A stretch of DNA of 64,000 nucleotides from Planctomycetales bacterium 10988 (GTDB lineage: Bacteria; Planctomycetota; Planctomycetia; Pirellulales; Pb10988): the NCBI GenBank assembly GCA_009664345.1, contig CP043547.1, forward strand, positions 806,001 to 870,000. The letters run 5' to 3'. The notes beneath the pieces are model-generated. The model made no database searches. It saw only the letters and a list, made by a program, of their open reading frames with translations, and was not told where the DNA came from. Positions within the stretch are counted from its first letter, which is position 1. Each line of letters starts with the position of its first letter. Shown in pieces: positions 26,637-35,991 of this stretch. The translations under genes and the position numbers were made by a program.

Positions 26637-27521
26637 TTATTTTTGGTAGCGTTGTAGAAGCTTTTGCGTGGCCTTGACGCCTTCGATGGGCGGAAGACTT
26701 TTGCCTTCGTATTCGATCGACACGATCCCGGTGAAGTTCGCTTCCACGACGCTCTTCATTAATCGATCATAGTCAAATTCGATCTGATTGCCACTCTCGT
26801 CGAAGTCGTGGGTTTTGGCGGAAACACCATCCGCATAGGGCATCATTACCTCGGTTCCGGTGTAAGGATCGTGCTCTTTCATCTTCCCAAAGTCCGGCAT
26901 CAAGCGGCAATGTGGGTGGTCGAGACTTGCAGCAAGATCGGCCAAGAACTGCCCTTGTTTCGACCACTCCGAAGCTCCTGGCTCGATGACAATCGTGATG
27001 CCGTGTTCTTTGGCATAGTCGGCAAGAGGGAGGAGGGTTTCCTTCGAAAACTCCAAGGCTTGCTCGCGATCGCCGCCCGGAGCTTTCAGAAAGACGCGAA
27101 CGTACTTCGCTCCCAAGACAACTGCGTTCTCCACATACGGAAAAAACTTTTCGGCTTGAGCGAGCCGTTCCGCTTTAAGTTTACCTTGGGCGTCGATCGC
27201 TCCTGCCATGACCAAGAAAATTTCCACCCCCGCTTCGTCAGCTCGCTTGCGGAGTTCCTTAAAAAACTCAGGGTCCTCTTTTCGATCGGGCGGATAGCCA
27301 CCATTCCAAACATCTACTTGGGTAATCCCAAAAGTGTTTTTTGCGAATTGTGGATAATCCAAAGCGTGCAGTTCCCCGGAGCGAAAGAGTTGTCGCAAGG
27401 AGTACATCGAGAGACCGATGGTGAATTCACCCTGAGGCGGTTCCTCCGCAACAAGTGGCCCTCGGATCGAACCGAGCAACGTCAAACTACAGAGTATCAA
27501 TATAAAAAGCGTTTTTTGCAT
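26637..27521 (-). CDS. exported sugar phosphate isomerase/epimerase-like TIM barrel
   Basis: A 294-residue protein when started at 27521, the ATG that opens a signal peptide (TLFILILCSLTLLGSI). A longer frame has no such feature. It has the AP-endonuclease-2 / xylose-isomerase fold: FTIGLSMYSLRQLF, VIEPGASEW, LMPDFGKM and a final VSIEYEGK carry the expected metal and substrate residues. It sits between the Gfo/Idh oxidoreductase and a sulfatase, an arrangement typical of planctomycete sugar-oxidation clusters, where such proteins act on oxidised (3-keto) sugars. That role is inferred. Confidence 0.86.
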   Translation of the reverse strand: MQKTLFILILCSLTLLGSIRGPLVAEEPPQGEFTIGLSMYSLRQLFRSGELHALDYPQFAKNTFGITQVDVWNGGYPPDRKEDPEFFKELRKRADEAGVEIFLVMAGAIDAQGKLKAERLAQAEKFFPYVENAVVLGAKYVRVFLKAPGGDREQALEFSKETLLPLADYAKEHGITIVIEPGASEWSKQGQFLADLAASLDHPHCRLMPDFGKMKEHDPYTGTEVMMPYADGVSAKTHDFDESGNQIEFDYDRLMKSVVEANFTGIVSIEYEGKSLPPIEGVKATQKLLQRYQK

Positions 27522-27579
27522 TCTTGCTTTCTTCTGAAAAGGAAGAGAACGACCGAGACGATTTCCGAATGAGGGCCGG

Positions 27580-28980
27580 TTAGACATTCATTTCCAACGG
27601 TCCCCAGCCCGTGCGTGGTTCTCGCCAAGCAAGTTCATTGACGGTTTTGTCATTCGTGATCTCTCCGGCCTTGTTAAGGACGAGCTTCTTGCCCACCCGA
27701 GCACAGAGATTGCCAAGTTGAATATTGGCGGTCATCGGCCCGGAGTAGCCAAAGTTGGAGCGAGCGTATTCACGGGGTTTTTCTCCACGGCATGCCATGA
27801 AAAATTCTTCGTGATGTCCAGGTGAGCGTTCCAACAATTGTTCAGGCTTGCCGAAGTCTTCATGTTTCGAAGCGGGGAGCAGTTGTGGAAAATTCCAGTG
27901 ATCGCCTTCAACCAGCATCGTCCCTTTCGAGCCAATAATCAGGTTCCCAGTTCGTGGCAAAGCACGTCCTTCTTTCTTCATGACTTCCGGGACTTCGGGC
28001 ATATTGGGATTGCCATCCTTATCATTTCCCTCATACCAAAACGTCGTAAAGCCAGGACGAGTGTTGCTCGCTCGATAGGTGCTTTTAATGATCATGCCTG
28101 CGGGGAATTGATCGGTCACAGGGCCGGTCATATAAATTGGCTCGACTGTCTTGGCATATTCTGGTTGCATGATGGCATAGATTCCATTCGTCGTATGGCA
28201 AGCCATGTCGCCCAACGCACCGGAGCCGAAGTCCACGACGCCCCGCCAATTGAAGGGATGATACGGGCCGCGTCCTTTTTTAGATCCTTCGGTGGGACCG
28301 GCATACGGCCGCATCGGAGCCGGACCGATCCAAGCTTCCCAATCGAGCGTGCTAGGAACAGGGGTTGTATAATCCGGACGATTTCCCCCTTGCGGCCAGA
28401 TCGGGCGATTCGTCCAGGTGTGGAACTCTTGAACTTCGCCGATGGCACCTGCGTGGATATATTCATAGGCAGTTCGCCAGCCATCGAAACTATTGCCTTG
28501 GTTCCCCATTTGCGTGACGACCGAAGGATTCTTTTTGTAAGCCGCAGCGAGGAGCTGAGCCTCACGAACCGACCAAGTCAAGGGCTTCTCGGTGTAGCAA
28601 TGAATGCCCATCGAAACAGCCGTCATTGTCGGTGAGAAGTGGGAATGATCCGGGGTGGCGACAAACACAACATCCAATGCTTCCCCGTGGTTTTCGAACA
28701 TCTTCCGCCAATCGGTGTAACCCTGGGCCTGTTCCCAACCGGCCTTTTCATGCACTCCACTCCAGCGTGTTTTATCGACCTCGGCGAAAGCAACGCAATG
28801 TAAACCAGCGTCATGCGAGGCTTTCGTGTGCGACTTGGCCTTTCCGCCTGCGGCCACAAAGCCGACTTGCAATTTCTCGTTCAGACCGCGTGCTCGAATA
28901 AAACCAGGGCAGGCAAGAACGGAAGCAGCGGCGGCAGCGGCAGTACGTTTGGTAAATTCGCGTCGTGTTAGTTGTGTCAT
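27580..28980 (-). CDS. Gfo/Idh/MocA family oxidoreductase, Tat-exported
   Basis: A 466-residue NAD(P)-dependent sugar oxidoreductase. The twin-arginine signal is LTRREFTKRTAAAAAAS. The Rossmann part begins LQVGFVAAGGKAKSH and includes DVVFVATPDHSH and the EKPLTWSV motif with its catalytic-region Lys. The rest is the Gfo/Idh C-terminal sheet. Planctomycetes use many Tat-exported members of this family, which carry their cofactor through the membrane. A GAGG ribosome site supports the ATG at 28980. The neighbouring TIM-barrel protein and sulfatases suggest periplasmic processing of desulfated sugars (inference). Confidence 0.92.
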   Translation of the reverse strand: MTQLTRREFTKRTAAAAAASVLACPGFIRARGLNEKLQVGFVAAGGKAKSHTKASHDAGLHCVAFAEVDKTRWSGVHEKAGWEQAQGYTDWRKMFENHGEALDVVFVATPDHSHFSPTMTAVSMGIHCYTEKPLTWSVREAQLLAAAYKKNPSVVTQMGNQGNSFDGWRTAYEYIHAGAIGEVQEFHTWTNRPIWPQGGNRPDYTTPVPSTLDWEAWIGPAPMRPYAGPTEGSKKGRGPYHPFNWRGVVDFGSGALGDMACHTTNGIYAIMQPEYAKTVEPIYMTGPVTDQFPAGMIIKSTYRASNTRPGFTTFWYEGNDKDGNPNMPEVPEVMKKEGRALPRTGNLIIGSKGTMLVEGDHWNFPQLLPASKHEDFGKPEQLLERSPGHHEEFFMACRGEKPREYARSNFGYSGPMTANIQLGNLCARVGKKLVLNKAGEITNDKTVNELAWREPRTGWGPLEMNV

Positions 28981-29050
28981 GATCGTGTTCCCTCGATCGA
29001 GTGTTTAAGTGTGTGGTGTCTTGAATGGCGTCGGTGAACGGAACTCCCTA

Positions 29051-30604
29051 CTAATTTGTCATAGGTTCCACAAAGTCGGGAAAGTTATGTTCTTTCTTGT
29101 CCTTGGCTCGGTGGGCAAGAAATCGTTTGTGCAAGTTCTTCACCTTTCCAGGGTGTTGTGTGGCGAGGTCCTTGCTCTCTTGAGGGTCTTTGGCAAGATC
29201 GTAAAGTTCCCAACTCTCGGTGGTGGGTTCCTCTTTGCCATAATAGACAATTTTCCAATCTCCACGACGTAGCGACCATTTATCGGTCTTGATGCGGTGG
29301 ATGGCGTAGACCTCTCGATTCTTCTTTGCAGCTTTGTCAGAAAGCAATTGCTGGGAGAAATCAATGCCATCCAAGCCGGGTTGGCCATTCGGCACGGTCG
29401 GTTCCGCACCCACTATGGTAGCAATCGTGGGAAGCCAATCAACAATATGATGAATGGAGTCTATTTTCTTCGGTTCGATGTGGCCGGGCCAATTGACGAA
29501 TCCTGGCACTCGCATTCCCCCTTCGTAAACGTCAGTCTTGATCCCTCGGAAGGGAATCGGTTGATTGAAGTCCGTCAGCTTCATGTCGTCGGGATAAGGC
29601 CGACCCCCCCAATTCACTTGCGGCCCATTGTCGGAAGAGAAGAAAATAACGGTATTCTCCCGTTGCCCCGATTCATCCAGAGAGGCGATCACTTCGCCGA
29701 TGGCGGAATCAAGATGATAAAGAACGGCCAAGAAAAGGCGTTTCTCCGGGTCTTCTTCTTGCTGAATCAAACCGGCGGGATCGTGGAACCATTTGATTTT
29801 GTCTTCGTTGAGCCATCGCTTTGGATTCTCTGGATCAAGCTGCGTCGGGGTGTCGACAAAGTCACCACGTTCATCGAGTGGCGTATGCGGGGCAAAATAA
29901 GGCAGATACAGGAAGAAGGGCTTGTCACGCTTCGTTTCAATAACCTTGATCGCTTCCGTAGTCACGAGGTCGGTCACGTGCGTCCCATTTTCATATCCGG
30001 GAATGATCTCATGGTTGCGATGCCAAGTGATCGCATTGGGATGATTGAGACTCGGCTTGCGATAGAGATGATTGTACGCACCCACCGCTCCGGCAAGACC
30101 GCCATACGAATAATCAAAGCCATGGTGATTCGGACCATGTTCCGGCCAAGAGCCTAAGTGCCATTTCCCCGTCAGGTAGGTTTCGTAGCCTTCGGATTTC
30201 AGCATCGTTGCCATCGTGAGCGTGTCATGCGGGATGATCGGGCGGTTTTCCGCCTGCAAGCCGGAGATTCCAAAACGACCTGGATAGCGGCCTGAAAACA
30301 GTGCGAGTCGCGTGGGCGTGCATTGCGACATCACATAATGTTGCGTCAGGACAGCCCCCTCTTTTGCCAACCGATCCATGTTGGGAGTGTAGACTTTTGG
30401 GTTGTTGTAACCGATGTCTCCCCAACCTTGATCATCGGTCAAGATGACAAGCACGTTGGGCCGCGAGGATTGGTCTGCCGCGCGGAGGGGTTGCTTGCCG
30501 AAACCCATGCAAAAGCAGAGAAGGGCTAAAAGGCAAAGGAAGGGAATGTCAAAAAAGGTTGAATGCCGGAGAAAATTTGACCGTCGTTTCAAAGGATGTA
30601 GCAT
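29051..30604 (-). CDS. arylsulfatase, CTPTR
   Basis: An exported sulfatase, 517 residues from the ATG at 30604. That start gives a late signal anchor (IPFLCLLALLCFCMG), but it has no clear ribosome site, and starts up to 30694 are possible. The active-site motif is CTPTR at 95-99, metal-site TDD at about 56-58, and FFSSDNGPQVNWGG is the later metal block. The pattern is that of arylsulfatase A/B-like family S1 enzymes. It is the first gene of the leftward carbohydrate cluster and begins just after the hairpin at the end of the Bat operon. Confidence 0.9.
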   Translation of the reverse strand: MLHPLKRRSNFLRHSTFFDIPFLCLLALLCFCMGFGKQPLRAADQSSRPNVLVILTDDQGWGDIGYNNPKVYTPNMDRLAKEGAVLTQHYVMSQCTPTRLALFSGRYPGRFGISGLQAENRPIIPHDTLTMATMLKSEGYETYLTGKWHLGSWPEHGPNHHGFDYSYGGLAGAVGAYNHLYRKPSLNHPNAITWHRNHEIIPGYENGTHVTDLVTTEAIKVIETKRDKPFFLYLPYFAPHTPLDERGDFVDTPTQLDPENPKRWLNEDKIKWFHDPAGLIQQEEDPEKRLFLAVLYHLDSAIGEVIASLDESGQRENTVIFFSSDNGPQVNWGGRPYPDDMKLTDFNQPIPFRGIKTDVYEGGMRVPGFVNWPGHIEPKKIDSIHHIVDWLPTIATIVGAEPTVPNGQPGLDGIDFSQQLLSDKAAKKNREVYAIHRIKTDKWSLRRGDWKIVYYGKEEPTTESWELYDLAKDPQESKDLATQHPGKVKNLHKRFLAHRAKDKKEHNFPDFVEPMTN

Positions 30605-30732
30605 GGGAACACCGGAGGGATTGGGGGTACGCTTGGGAAGAATGACCGAGTTCATCTTGGTGGCCATTATTGTACCTGGAATTTCCCTGGTCAATTCCTT
30701 GCACCTAAACCTTTATGTCCAGGAATAAGGGC

Positions 30733-30769
30733 AATCCCAACATCTCCTCTATTATCGAGAGTTGGGATT
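30733..30769 (-). terminator. hairpin overlapping the end of batD
   Basis: AATCCCAAC (30733-30741) and GTTGGGATT (30761-30769) form a perfect 9-bp stem around the batD stop codon. No T tract follows, so termination is only suggested. It lies where the Bat operon should end. Confidence 0.4.
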
Positions 30770-32032
30770 TAGCTCGGGAAGGACGGATGGTCGAACCGGG
30801 GCCATGGTTCGATGCCTGTCATGATTGAAGGCTTTTGCCAGCGATTCACCCTTCCAAGAAGTCGAATCGCCGGAACCGTAGAGATGACGTTGCAACTCAA
30901 GAACCGAGGTCGCGAGTTCTGTGGTTGGCGTGTAGACAGAACTTTGTGTTCCTCGCCAACTCGCCCAAGCTGCTTCGGCGGAGTGGGGATCATTCGTACG
31001 GCACGCCGCAAGCAACTTCTTCGCCGCCACTCGATCGGGAGGATTGAGAACTTCCCATGTTGCCTGCAAGGAATGGGCAATCCTTTCTCGCTGCCAGAAA
31101 AAAAGGAGGAGGATGGCCGATCCCAACGCAAGGACAATCACTGCCATCACTAATAAGGAGCGATTCCCCTCGGCGGCGTTCTTCCCTGCATTGTCTGTTT
31201 GCGGAAGCGCAGCGATTTCAAAGGTAACCGCCGGAAGGGTCTTCGAACCGAATTCTTCCGACTCGGGATTCCACCAAACATACTTAATCGCCGGGATCGT
31301 TAGCGTGCCAGGCTCTTGAAGATAATAAGTGATCCTATCCCGGCATGTGCCGCGAAAAGCTCCCCGTTCGGTGTTGTCGGAAACCTCCGGATGGTCCGTA
31401 TAGACCCGAATCCCTGGCGGAGCCTTCGTGGGTGGAGGAGCCAAGGCCATTCCGGTCATCTCATCGGCTTCTTGGGAAATCACACGTCGGAAGACCGCAC
31501 CTTGAGTTGCAGGCCCCGGGGTTGGGTTCCAAGTCTCATTGATATCGATCTCCTTCGTCGTGACGAGAAAACCAAATTGCTCACTATTCGGCGGCCGCTT
31601 GATAGTCAATGTCAAAGCAGGGACCTGTTGGACTTGACCGATCTCTGGCCCGGTGAAGCCATCTCGATTGGTAAAGCGGACTTCGAAAGGCGGGATTTCC
31701 ACGGAGCCTGTTGCTTGGCTGAAGATGGCAAACTCATGCGTTTGCACGAACCAGCTATCGTCTTCGATCTCCTCGGAAGAGACAACCGGAGAGCCTATTT
31801 TCACAATCACCGTACGAGGAATTTGAGGAAGCGAAAAGCTGGAAGCCCCGACAAAAGGCCCTTTTCCCCTAAGTTTCACCGAAAAGGAAACTCGCTGGCC
31901 GATCCAAGCTTCTTTGGTTGGTGCTTCGATGCTGACGAGTTCTACATCGGCAAAGCTAGAAGGTGGGAAGGCCGAGAAGATAAGAGCCAGAACGAAGCAA
32001 CTAACCACAACCAGACGACGCGAGGTTCTCAT
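30752..32032 (-). CDS. BatD-like protein
   Basis: A 426-residue protein from the ATG at 32032, which overlaps the upstream TPR gene by four bases (ATGA) and opens a signal peptide (LVVVSCFVLALIFSAF). A longer frame is ignored for that reason. The periplasmic part begins with the BatD beta-domain (VELVSIEAPTKEAWIGQRVSFSVKL), and a single TM helix lies near residue 300 (LLVMAVIVLALGSAILLLFFW), followed by a cytoplasmic tail. BatD belongs to the Bat (aerotolerance) complexes found with MoxR ATPases. It is the last gene of the operon. Confidence 0.87.
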   Translation of the reverse strand: MRTSRRLVVVSCFVLALIFSAFPPSSFADVELVSIEAPTKEAWIGQRVSFSVKLRGKGPFVGASSFSLPQIPRTVIVKIGSPVVSSEEIEDDSWFVQTHEFAIFSQATGSVEIPPFEVRFTNRDGFTGPEIGQVQQVPALTLTIKRPPNSEQFGFLVTTKEIDINETWNPTPGPATQGAVFRRVISQEADEMTGMALAPPPTKAPPGIRVYTDHPEVSDNTERGAFRGTCRDRITYYLQEPGTLTIPAIKYVWWNPESEEFGSKTLPAVTFEIAALPQTDNAGKNAAEGNRSLLVMAVIVLALGSAILLLFFWQRERIAHSLQATWEVLNPPDRVAAKKLLAACRTNDPHSAEAAWASWRGTQSSVYTPTTELATSVLELQRHLYGSGDSTSWKGESLAKAFNHDRHRTMAPVRPSVLPELNPNSR

Positions 32033-32616
32033 TCGGCGTCTCCTTCTGCTGGTTGAGATTGCTGGTAGGCAAACTTCGCTTTGAGAAAATCGGCCGGTTT
32101 CGTTTGCACCTGACGGAGCCAAATCGCTTGCACTTCTTCATTGGACATGGCTTGACTCCCGGCAACTTCCGTCTCTTCGCCGCCTTGCTGCTGCTTGCTT
32201 TTATCAAAGACGATCTCGTCGGCCCCGATTGTTTGGTCCCCCATATCCCCGCCTTTCTCTTCGACCAACTTCGCCCGGGCGGCGGCCAGATCGCGATTCT
32301 CTTTTGCTTCTTTCCAATCTGGCCGCTTCTTGAGTGCCTCCTCATAACTGGCAATGGCCTTATCATACTTGCCGAGGAAAATCCAAGCGTTTCCTTGATT
32401 GTAGTTAGATTCTGCTGTGGAAACTCTGGCGAAGGCTTGGACTGACTTTTCAAATTCTCCCGCTCGATACCAAGCAACGCCTTGCTGCATGGGGTCCTCG
32501 AAAACTTTCGCTGCCTCCGCAAACTTCTGTTGTTGCATCAAACGCTGACCCTGTTGATCCGGCGTTAGCCAAAGCCCGAGCCAGGTAAGTGCGAGTAATA
32601 GGGCAGCAAACCTCAT
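32029..32616 (-). CDS. TPR protein of the Bat operon (BatC/BatE-like)
   Basis: A 195-residue exported TPR protein. After a signal peptide (FAALLLALTWLGLWL) come about three TPR units, for example FAEAAKVFEDPMQQGVAWYRAGEF and YNQGNAWIFLGKYDKAIASYEEAL. The C-terminal part is charged and low in complexity. It overlaps both neighbours by four bases, BatB upstream and BatD downstream, so the three are translationally coupled. TPRs in Bat systems are thought to mediate contacts between the VWA subunits. Confidence 0.86.
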   Translation of the reverse strand: MRFAALLLALTWLGLWLTPDQQGQRLMQQQKFAEAAKVFEDPMQQGVAWYRAGEFEKSVQAFARVSTAESNYNQGNAWIFLGKYDKAIASYEEALKKRPDWKEAKENRDLAAARAKLVEEKGGDMGDQTIGADEIVFDKSKQQQGGEETEVAGSQAMSNEEVQAIWLRQVQTKPADFLKAKFAYQQSQPAEGDAE

Positions 32617-33548
32617 GAGTTCTTCTCCGTGGTGATGCGTTTTTCGCGACGAAAGGAAAACGCAACGATCAAGGCCAGCAGCGGAGTCAGCCAGTACCCT
32701 GCTTCTTGCCAGCGACTACTTTCCCCAACAATGCTGGTGGCGGCGGTTCGTTCTGCAAGATTCGTGATCGCGGTAATATCTTCGTCGTCGATCGAGATAT
32801 TTTGAACGGTTGCCCGCAAGGGCTTCGCCGCATCTCGAAGCGATTGGGTTTCGGAAGAGTCGGGATCAGCCAAGGCCAGGAATTGAACAGGCAGACGCAT
32901 CTCCGCCGGCAAATTCTTTTGCAATTGATTCGGATCGATGGTGGCCGAGTCCGCGATCACCAGGACCGTTCCGCCCGAGTCTTGATCTTTTAGGATTTTT
33001 GCAGCCTTTTGCAGGGCCAAGTCGACGCGGTCCCCTTGAACGGGCATGATTTCCGGACTGAGTTCAGCAGCCATCTCAGCAACGATTTCTGTATCCCGCG
33101 TGGGAGGAAGGACGAGATGAGCCGAACCCGCATACGCGATCAACCCCAACGGTTGGCCTTTTCTCAACTTGGCCAAATCGGCAATTTTCAACTGGGCACG
33201 CTCCAGCCGAGTGGGGGAAAGATTGGGTTGAAGCATGCTCGTATCGGCTTTGAGCAGAATCATCAGCGGTTGGGCATCGCCTACAAAGGGATTAGGCTCC
33301 AGCCGCCAGGTCGGTCCAGCCACGGCAATCGTCGTAAGAATCCAAGCCACCAAAATCCAAGCGGCAAAACGGTGATTCACTGGCTTTTGTCCGACAACGA
33401 GCACCCGCAAGAGTTCAGGGTCCATTTGTTCTTGCCAGCCTCGCAGGGCAGACGAACGTTGTTGCCAAAGCCACCAGAGCAGAACTGCCAACGGGATAAG
33501 TAGCAGCCAGAGAGGGCGGATGAAATGGAAGTTGTAAAGCAGGTCCAT
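32613..33548 (-). CDS. BatB-like VWA membrane protein with degenerate MIDAS
   Basis: A 311-residue protein with two N-terminal helices (about 8-26 and 56-76), a von Willebrand A domain and a C-terminal helix near 280. The MIDAS strand reads LLKADTSML, so the DxSxS motif is broken at its second serine and metal binding may be lost or altered. TPR and VWA partners are encoded on either side. BatB normally assembles with BatA in the inner membrane. It overlaps BatA by one base and the TPR gene by four. Confidence 0.87.
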   Translation of the reverse strand: MDLLYNFHFIRPLWLLLIPLAVLLWWLWQQRSSALRGWQEQMDPELLRVLVVGQKPVNHRFAAWILVAWILTTIAVAGPTWRLEPNPFVGDAQPLMILLKADTSMLQPNLSPTRLERAQLKIADLAKLRKGQPLGLIAYAGSAHLVLPPTRDTEIVAEMAAELSPEIMPVQGDRVDLALQKAAKILKDQDSGGTVLVIADSATIDPNQLQKNLPAEMRLPVQFLALADPDSSETQSLRDAAKPLRATVQNISIDDEDITAITNLAERTAATSIVGESSRWQEAGYWLTPLLALIVAFSFRREKRITTEKNS

Positions 33549-34585
33549 TAGCTTTCTACCTCCAGTTTTCCGGTGGCTGGGTTAACGTGAATGCGGTGAT
33601 CACTCCGCAGGGAGGCCGCTGATTTCTCCCGAGAGAGCAGAGCCAGGAACTTCGTCCCCATCGAAATCAGCACGGCGAAAAGAAGGGGATAATAGTAAAG
33701 CTCACGGCGAGGGCGATGGCTGATCGTCTTGACCTCACGCGTTTCGATGCGGTCAAGTTCGTCATAAATTTGTACGAGGCTCTTTCGATCCGCCGCAAAA
33801 TAATACTTTCCCTTGGCCGCAGTAGCGACATCCTTTAACGCCTGAGCGTCCAACTTATCCTCTCCCACCGTCGTCGGGTCGCCGATTGCCACGGTATAAA
33901 TCGTGATCCCTCGCTCCGCCGCAACGCGAGCCGCTTCGATCGGTGGAACTTGACTTTTGGTATCGTTGCCGTCGGTCAAAGCGATGATGGTTTTCGCAGG
34001 GGCATCGCTCTCATCGAAGAGATTCACCCCCAACCCGATCCCATCCCCGAATGCGGTCCTGGGTCCGGCCATCCCGACCTGGCATTCATCGAGTAATTGC
34101 CGAGAAAGTTCAAGGTCCGTCGAAAAGGGCGCTTGCAAAAAAGGGGCATCCCCGAAAACGACCAAACCCACACGGTCCCCTTCTCGATGAATTAAAAAGT
34201 CTCCGACGACCTCTTTGACAGCGGAAAGTCGGTCAACTTTCGCCCCTTCTTGATTGGTAAAGTCTTCCTGTTCCATCGAGCTGGAGAGATCGACCAACAG
34301 GAGCAAATCACGCGTGGGGAGTTCTTTGGTCAAAGGAGGTTCGATCCATTGCGGCCTCGCGACGGCGGTCATCACCAGCACCCAAAGAATGGTAGGCACC
34401 ACGAGACTTCGCGAGTCTTTCACCAAGCTGCCGACATTGGATGCGTGAGCGAGAGCCTTTTCCAAACGATCCCCAAAGGGTACACGGACCGCCACTTGAT
34501 TGACCTGACGTGGAGGAAGCAACAGCCGCAGCAGCCACGGCAAGGGCAAAAAAATCAAAGTCCAGAGATAATCAAATACAAACAT
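33548..34585 (-). CDS. BatA-like VWA membrane protein
   Basis: A 345-residue inner-membrane protein: N-terminal helices (about 5-22 and 60-77), a VWA domain with an intact MIDAS (LLLLVDLSSSM, DxSxS) and further metal-site residues in ALTDGNDTKSQ, and a C-terminal helix near 310 (LFAVLISMGTKFLALL). The intact MIDAS contrasts with the broken one in the BatB copy. Its stop overlaps the start of BatB by one base (TAATG). It works with MoxR ATPase and the Bat partners in envelope integrity or stress functions, as known for the family. Confidence 0.9.
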   Translation of the reverse strand: MFVFDYLWTLIFLPLPWLLRLLLPPRQVNQVAVRVPFGDRLEKALAHASNVGSLVKDSRSLVVPTILWVLVMTAVARPQWIEPPLTKELPTRDLLLLVDLSSSMEQEDFTNQEGAKVDRLSAVKEVVGDFLIHREGDRVGLVVFGDAPFLQAPFSTDLELSRQLLDECQVGMAGPRTAFGDGIGLGVNLFDESDAPAKTIIALTDGNDTKSQVPPIEAARVAAERGITIYTVAIGDPTTVGEDKLDAQALKDVATAAKGKYYFAADRKSLVQIYDELDRIETREVKTISHRPRRELYYYPLLFAVLISMGTKFLALLSREKSAASLRSDHRIHVNPATGKLEVES

Positions 34586-34596
34586 GGGACTTCGTC

Positions 34597-35067
34597 TTAG
34601 GGTTTGTCGGTGATTTCAGGAAGCGAATGGTCGCGAATCCACAACTCCGCATAGTCGCGTAACGCTTGCAGGTCTTCGCTTGGGACGGTGGACTTGCGGT
34701 AAACCCCTTCACTTAAAACCTGCTGAACCTTCGCGGGCATCGGTTCTTTCGTCTGCTTTGCCAGCCAGGCCGTCCACTCCGTGCCGGACTTGTTGGCAAT
34801 CAGTCTTCGGGGAAAAGTTGCCAAGGCCGTTCTTCTTAATAGCTCAGAAATGGCCCCCGCTGTGTTGGCTTCGAGCAATGCTTGAAGGGCTTCGCGGCGA
34901 AAAGCGTTTTGTTTCCAACGTCGCCAGTATTTCACCGAGAAGAGGATCGCCACTACGACGAGGATTCCGAATACGAAATACCAACCAACCGCCGGCGGCC
35001 ACCAAGGAACCGGAGGCGGAAGCACAAGATCATGCAATCGGTCAAGGCTGGTAGGATCGTCATTCAT
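34597..35067 (-). CDS. DUF4381 membrane protein of the Bat operon
   Basis: A 156-residue protein with one TM helix (VGWYFVFGILVVVAILFSVKYW, about 27-48) and a cytoplasmic C-terminal part rich in Arg and Lys. DUF4381 proteins are invariant members of MoxR-DUF58-BatA operons, but their function is not known. The start shares one base with the stop of the DUF58 gene (TGATG), and it is followed after 11 bases by BatA. Confidence 0.88.
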   Translation of the reverse strand: MNDDPTSLDRLHDLVLPPPVPWWPPAVGWYFVFGILVVVAILFSVKYWRRWKQNAFRREALQALLEANTAGAISELLRRTALATFPRRLIANKSGTEWTAWLAKQTKEPMPAKVQQVLSEGVYRKSTVPSEDLQALRDYAELWIRDHSLPEITDKP

Positions 35068-35984
35068 CAGGATAGCGGTCGATTTCCAAAGAGGGAACGC
35101 ACTTGCTTAGGAACAGGATGGGCGGTTGAGATTGGAAGCACCGGCACACGCAAATGTCGAAAAATCTGCATCCATTTTTCAAGTCGTTCTTGGAAGGCAG
35201 CTTGAAACGACTTCGAAAAAGAGGAGCCACTTTTTAACTCCCAGGTTCTTCCATCATCATGGGCAAACATCCCTTCCACCCCATTCAGCGAAATCCCCAT
35301 CGGATCATACACCGCGATCACCAGGACATCATTATGGGCGGCGATCTGTGTCGTGAGGCGTTTTGTTTCATCATCCGCTCCATAGAGGTCGCTGATCAGG
35401 ACCACCAGATGGTCGTGCTTTGCGACTCGGGCCGCACGCTCCAAAGCGTCATTGAGCGAAGTTGCTCCACGGGGGGGATCGGTCGAATGGAGCCGCTGAT
35501 TTAAGCGGACGATTTCATGAAAGAGTTGAAGGACGCGAGCTTGCGAACGGTGCGGCCGAACTTCGACAATCTCTTCCTCATTGAAAACTAAACCGCCGAC
35601 ACGATCGCCGACATCGAGCGCACGCCAAGCCGCCAACGCAGCAAGGTCCGCCGCCGCCGCGGACTTCATCGCGTGACGACTTCCAAAGAACATCGGAACC
35701 CGCTGATCGACAAGGAGCAAGAGCGGACGCTCGCATTCTTCAGTATAAACCCGCACATGAGGGGAACGCAGCCGAGCAGTTGCCTTCCAATCCATGGTGC
35801 GAATGTCGTCGCCTTGTTGATAATGGCGTAACTCTTCAAACGACAGCCCTCGGCCTCGAAGCCTCGAAGCATGCCGTCCTGCCAAGAGCGAACTAACCGG
35901 CTGACGCGGAAGCAAGGAAAAGCCGCGTGCATCCGCTTTCAAAAGGAGAAGTTCGTCGAGTTCAACCGTAATTCGAGCACCCAT
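35067..35984 (-). CDS. DUF58 domain protein (MoxR-associated)
   Basis: The protein has 305 residues if the ATG at 35984 is used. It has a GAGG ribosome site a few bases upstream, and the alternative upstream start is a TTG inside the moxR gene. The DUF58 signature is SSLLAGRHASRLRGRGLSF followed by DIRTMDWKATARLRSPHVR. A VWA-like fold is completed by LLLVDQRVPMFFG. It lies directly downstream of moxR, where DUF58 proteins always occur. It is cytoplasmic, with no helices. Confidence 0.9.
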   Translation of the reverse strand: MGARITVELDELLLLKADARGFSLLPRQPVSSLLAGRHASRLRGRGLSFEELRHYQQGDDIRTMDWKATARLRSPHVRVYTEECERPLLLLVDQRVPMFFGSRHAMKSAAAADLAALAAWRALDVGDRVGGLVFNEEEIVEVRPHRSQARVLQLFHEIVRLNQRLHSTDPPRGATSLNDALERAARVAKHDHLVVLISDLYGADDETKRLTTQIAAHNDVLVIAVYDPMGISLNGVEGMFAHDDGRTWELKSGSSFSKSFQAAFQERLEKWMQIFRHLRVPVLPISTAHPVPKQVRSLFGNRPLS

Positions 35985-35991
35985 GTGGACC

